From positions 124,001-188,000 of the forward strand of contig NZ_FNUY01000009.1 in assembly GCF_900108245.1 (NCBI RefSeq): a DNA stretch of 64,000 nucleotides, read 5' to 3'. The translations under genes were made by a program, and so were the position numbers. Positions 63,328-64,000 of this stretch are shown in pieces (position 1 is the stretch's first letter; each line of letters starts with the position of its first letter). The DNA comes from Allobosea lathyri (GTDB lineage: Bacteria; Pseudomonadota; Alphaproteobacteria; Rhizobiales; Beijerinckiaceae). The notes below the pieces were generated by a model that was not told the DNA's origin, did not search any database, and saw only the letters and a list, made by a program, of their open reading frames with translations.

Positions 63328-64000
63328 TTACTCCTCCAGCCCCGCGGCCGATTGCAGCCCGTAGGTGCGCATCTTGTTGTAGAGGGTCTTGCGCGAGATG
63401 CCGAGGTATTCGGACGTCTGGCTGCGGCGGAAGCGGTTGCGCTTCAGTCCGTGCAGGATCCACTCCTTCTCCGAGCGGAAGTTCCTCGCCGAGGAGGTCG
63501 CTTCGGCGCCGGGCGGCGGCAAATGCTGCTCCAGAATGACGCTGCCGCTGCAGGCCAGCACGGCCTGCTCCAAGACCGAATCGAGCTCACGCAGGTTGCC
63601 GGGCCAGCGATGGGCGGCGAGGGCGCGGAAGGCGGCAGGGTCGAGGCTTTTCGGCTCGCTCTGCCGGCGCAGGCCGATCATGCGCAACGATTCATCGATC
63701 AGCGAGGGCAGGTCCTCGCTGCGCTCGCGCAGCGGTGGCAAGACGATGGTGAAGCAGCCCAGCCATTCGGCGAAGCGTGCATCGATCCCGGCGGCCGGCA
63801 GGTGGCGCAGATCCTCGCCGGCAATGGCGAGGAAGCGGACATTGAGCGGCGATGGCGTTTCACTGCCATAGCGCCAGAAGGAGCCGGCCTCGACCGCGTC
63901 GAGCAGGGCACGCTGCACCTCGAGCGGCATCTCGTCGACATCGTCGAGCAGCAGCGAGGAGGAATGGACGATCTCGAGCCAGCCGAGCCGGTGCTTGACG
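63328..64000 (-). CDS. Fis-type AAA+ transcriptional regulator, 5' end beyond window
   Basis: The visible C-terminal part has Walker B (SSLLLDDVDEMPLEV), a sensor I region (VRFLAIAGEDLRHLP), LPPLRERSEDLPSLI, then HRWPGNLRELDSVLEQAV and a C-terminal Fis HTH (RRSQTSEYLGISRKTLYNKM). This is the sigma-54-activator layout. The Walker B glutamate is Asp, and the arginine finger normally in YYRLN/YHRLN is replaced (EWLG). It may therefore not remodel sigma-54. The N-terminal GAF/receiver and any GAFTGA loop lie outside the window. It is convergent with the 56880-63194 operon and may control it. Confidence 0.75.
   Translation of the reverse strand, partial: VKHRLGWLEIVHSSSLLLDDVDEMPLEVQRALLDAVEAGSFWRYGSETPSPLNVRFLAIAGEDLRHLPAAGIDARFAEWLGCFTIVLPPLRERSEDLPSLIDESLRMIGLRRQSEPKSLDPAAFRALAAHRWPGNLRELDSVLEQAVLACSGSVILEQHLPPPGAEATSSARNFRSEKEWILHGLKRNRFRRSQTSEYLGISRKTLYNKMRTYGLQSAAGLEE

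Noticed and set aside
1..64000. CRISPR arrays, tRNA or rRNA genes
   Set aside because: No regularly spaced repeats and no T-loop-like GGTTCGAATCC words or rRNA motifs were seen on reading. A tRNAscan or Infernal run would be decisive.

Overview
The window looks like a GC-rich alphaproteobacterial chromosome or megaplasmid, most likely from the Hyphomicrobiales (Bosea, Bradyrhizobium or Mesorhizobium type). This rests on codon usage, on long antisense open frames typical of high-GC DNA, and on the gene families: several CUT1 and taurine-type ABC importers, Lrp/AsnC, GntR and LysR regulators, Tm-1-like proteins and rhizobial-style small proteins. The genus is an inference. No rRNA, tRNA or CRISPR array was seen.

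Positions 1-3300 are gene-poor accessory DNA with a few small proteins and a possible transposon end near 1216. From 3309 to 14317 lies a defence island. It holds a histidine kinase and a Septu-type (PtuA-like) ATPase that are both decapitated at one junction near 4682, an intact HNH (PtuB-like) gene, a PHP-domain/SMC-like ATPase (TrlF/Ppl family), and a translationally coupled YhaO-like nuclease and YhaN-like ATPase pair. After IS66 and exonuclease debris comes a minus-strand Tn7/Tn5053-like transposition module (15016-21316): TnsA-like protein, a stand-alone paralogue of the transposase N-terminal domain, TniA/TnsB-like DDE transposase, TniB/TnsC-like ATPase and a large TniQ. The defence genes sit on the tniQ side, where Tn7-like elements usually carry cargo.

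Positions 21500-27300 hold small genes, an Xre-type regulator, an unusual MbcA/ParS-HAD fusion followed by a metallophosphoesterase, and scars (nonsense- and frameshift-bearing ISL3 transposase, etfB fragment). From 27314 to 36942 there is a catabolic island: CUT1 ABC importer, amidase, M20 peptidase, medium-chain dehydrogenase and a GntR regulator. From 37260 to 56250 there is a region resembling ectoine/diaminobutyrate degradation: a DoeA-like hydrolase, M20 deacylase, class III aminotransferase, aldehyde dehydrogenase, Lrp/AsnC and LysR regulators and a truncated aspartase. Added to it are a taurine/nitrate-type ABC importer, a gamma-glutamyltransferase-like protein, an LDH2-family dehydrogenase, and alanine racemase plus D-amino-acid dehydrogenase. 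This region is scarred by a polar-amino-acid ABC ATPase fragment and by an IS6-family remnant in a dapA-like gene. From 56880 to the end is a third catabolic operon: CUT1 importer without its own ATPase, ThuA, both halves of a Tm-1-like protein and an SRPBCC protein. A convergent Fis-type AAA+ regulator runs off the window.

The best candidates for something undescribed are the five-gene transposition operon with its duplicated stand-alone DNA-binding domain and a TnsA-like protein lacking an expected catalytic residue, the contiguous Septu/TrlF/YhaON defence cluster beside it, and the MbcA/ParS-HAD plus phosphoesterase pair.
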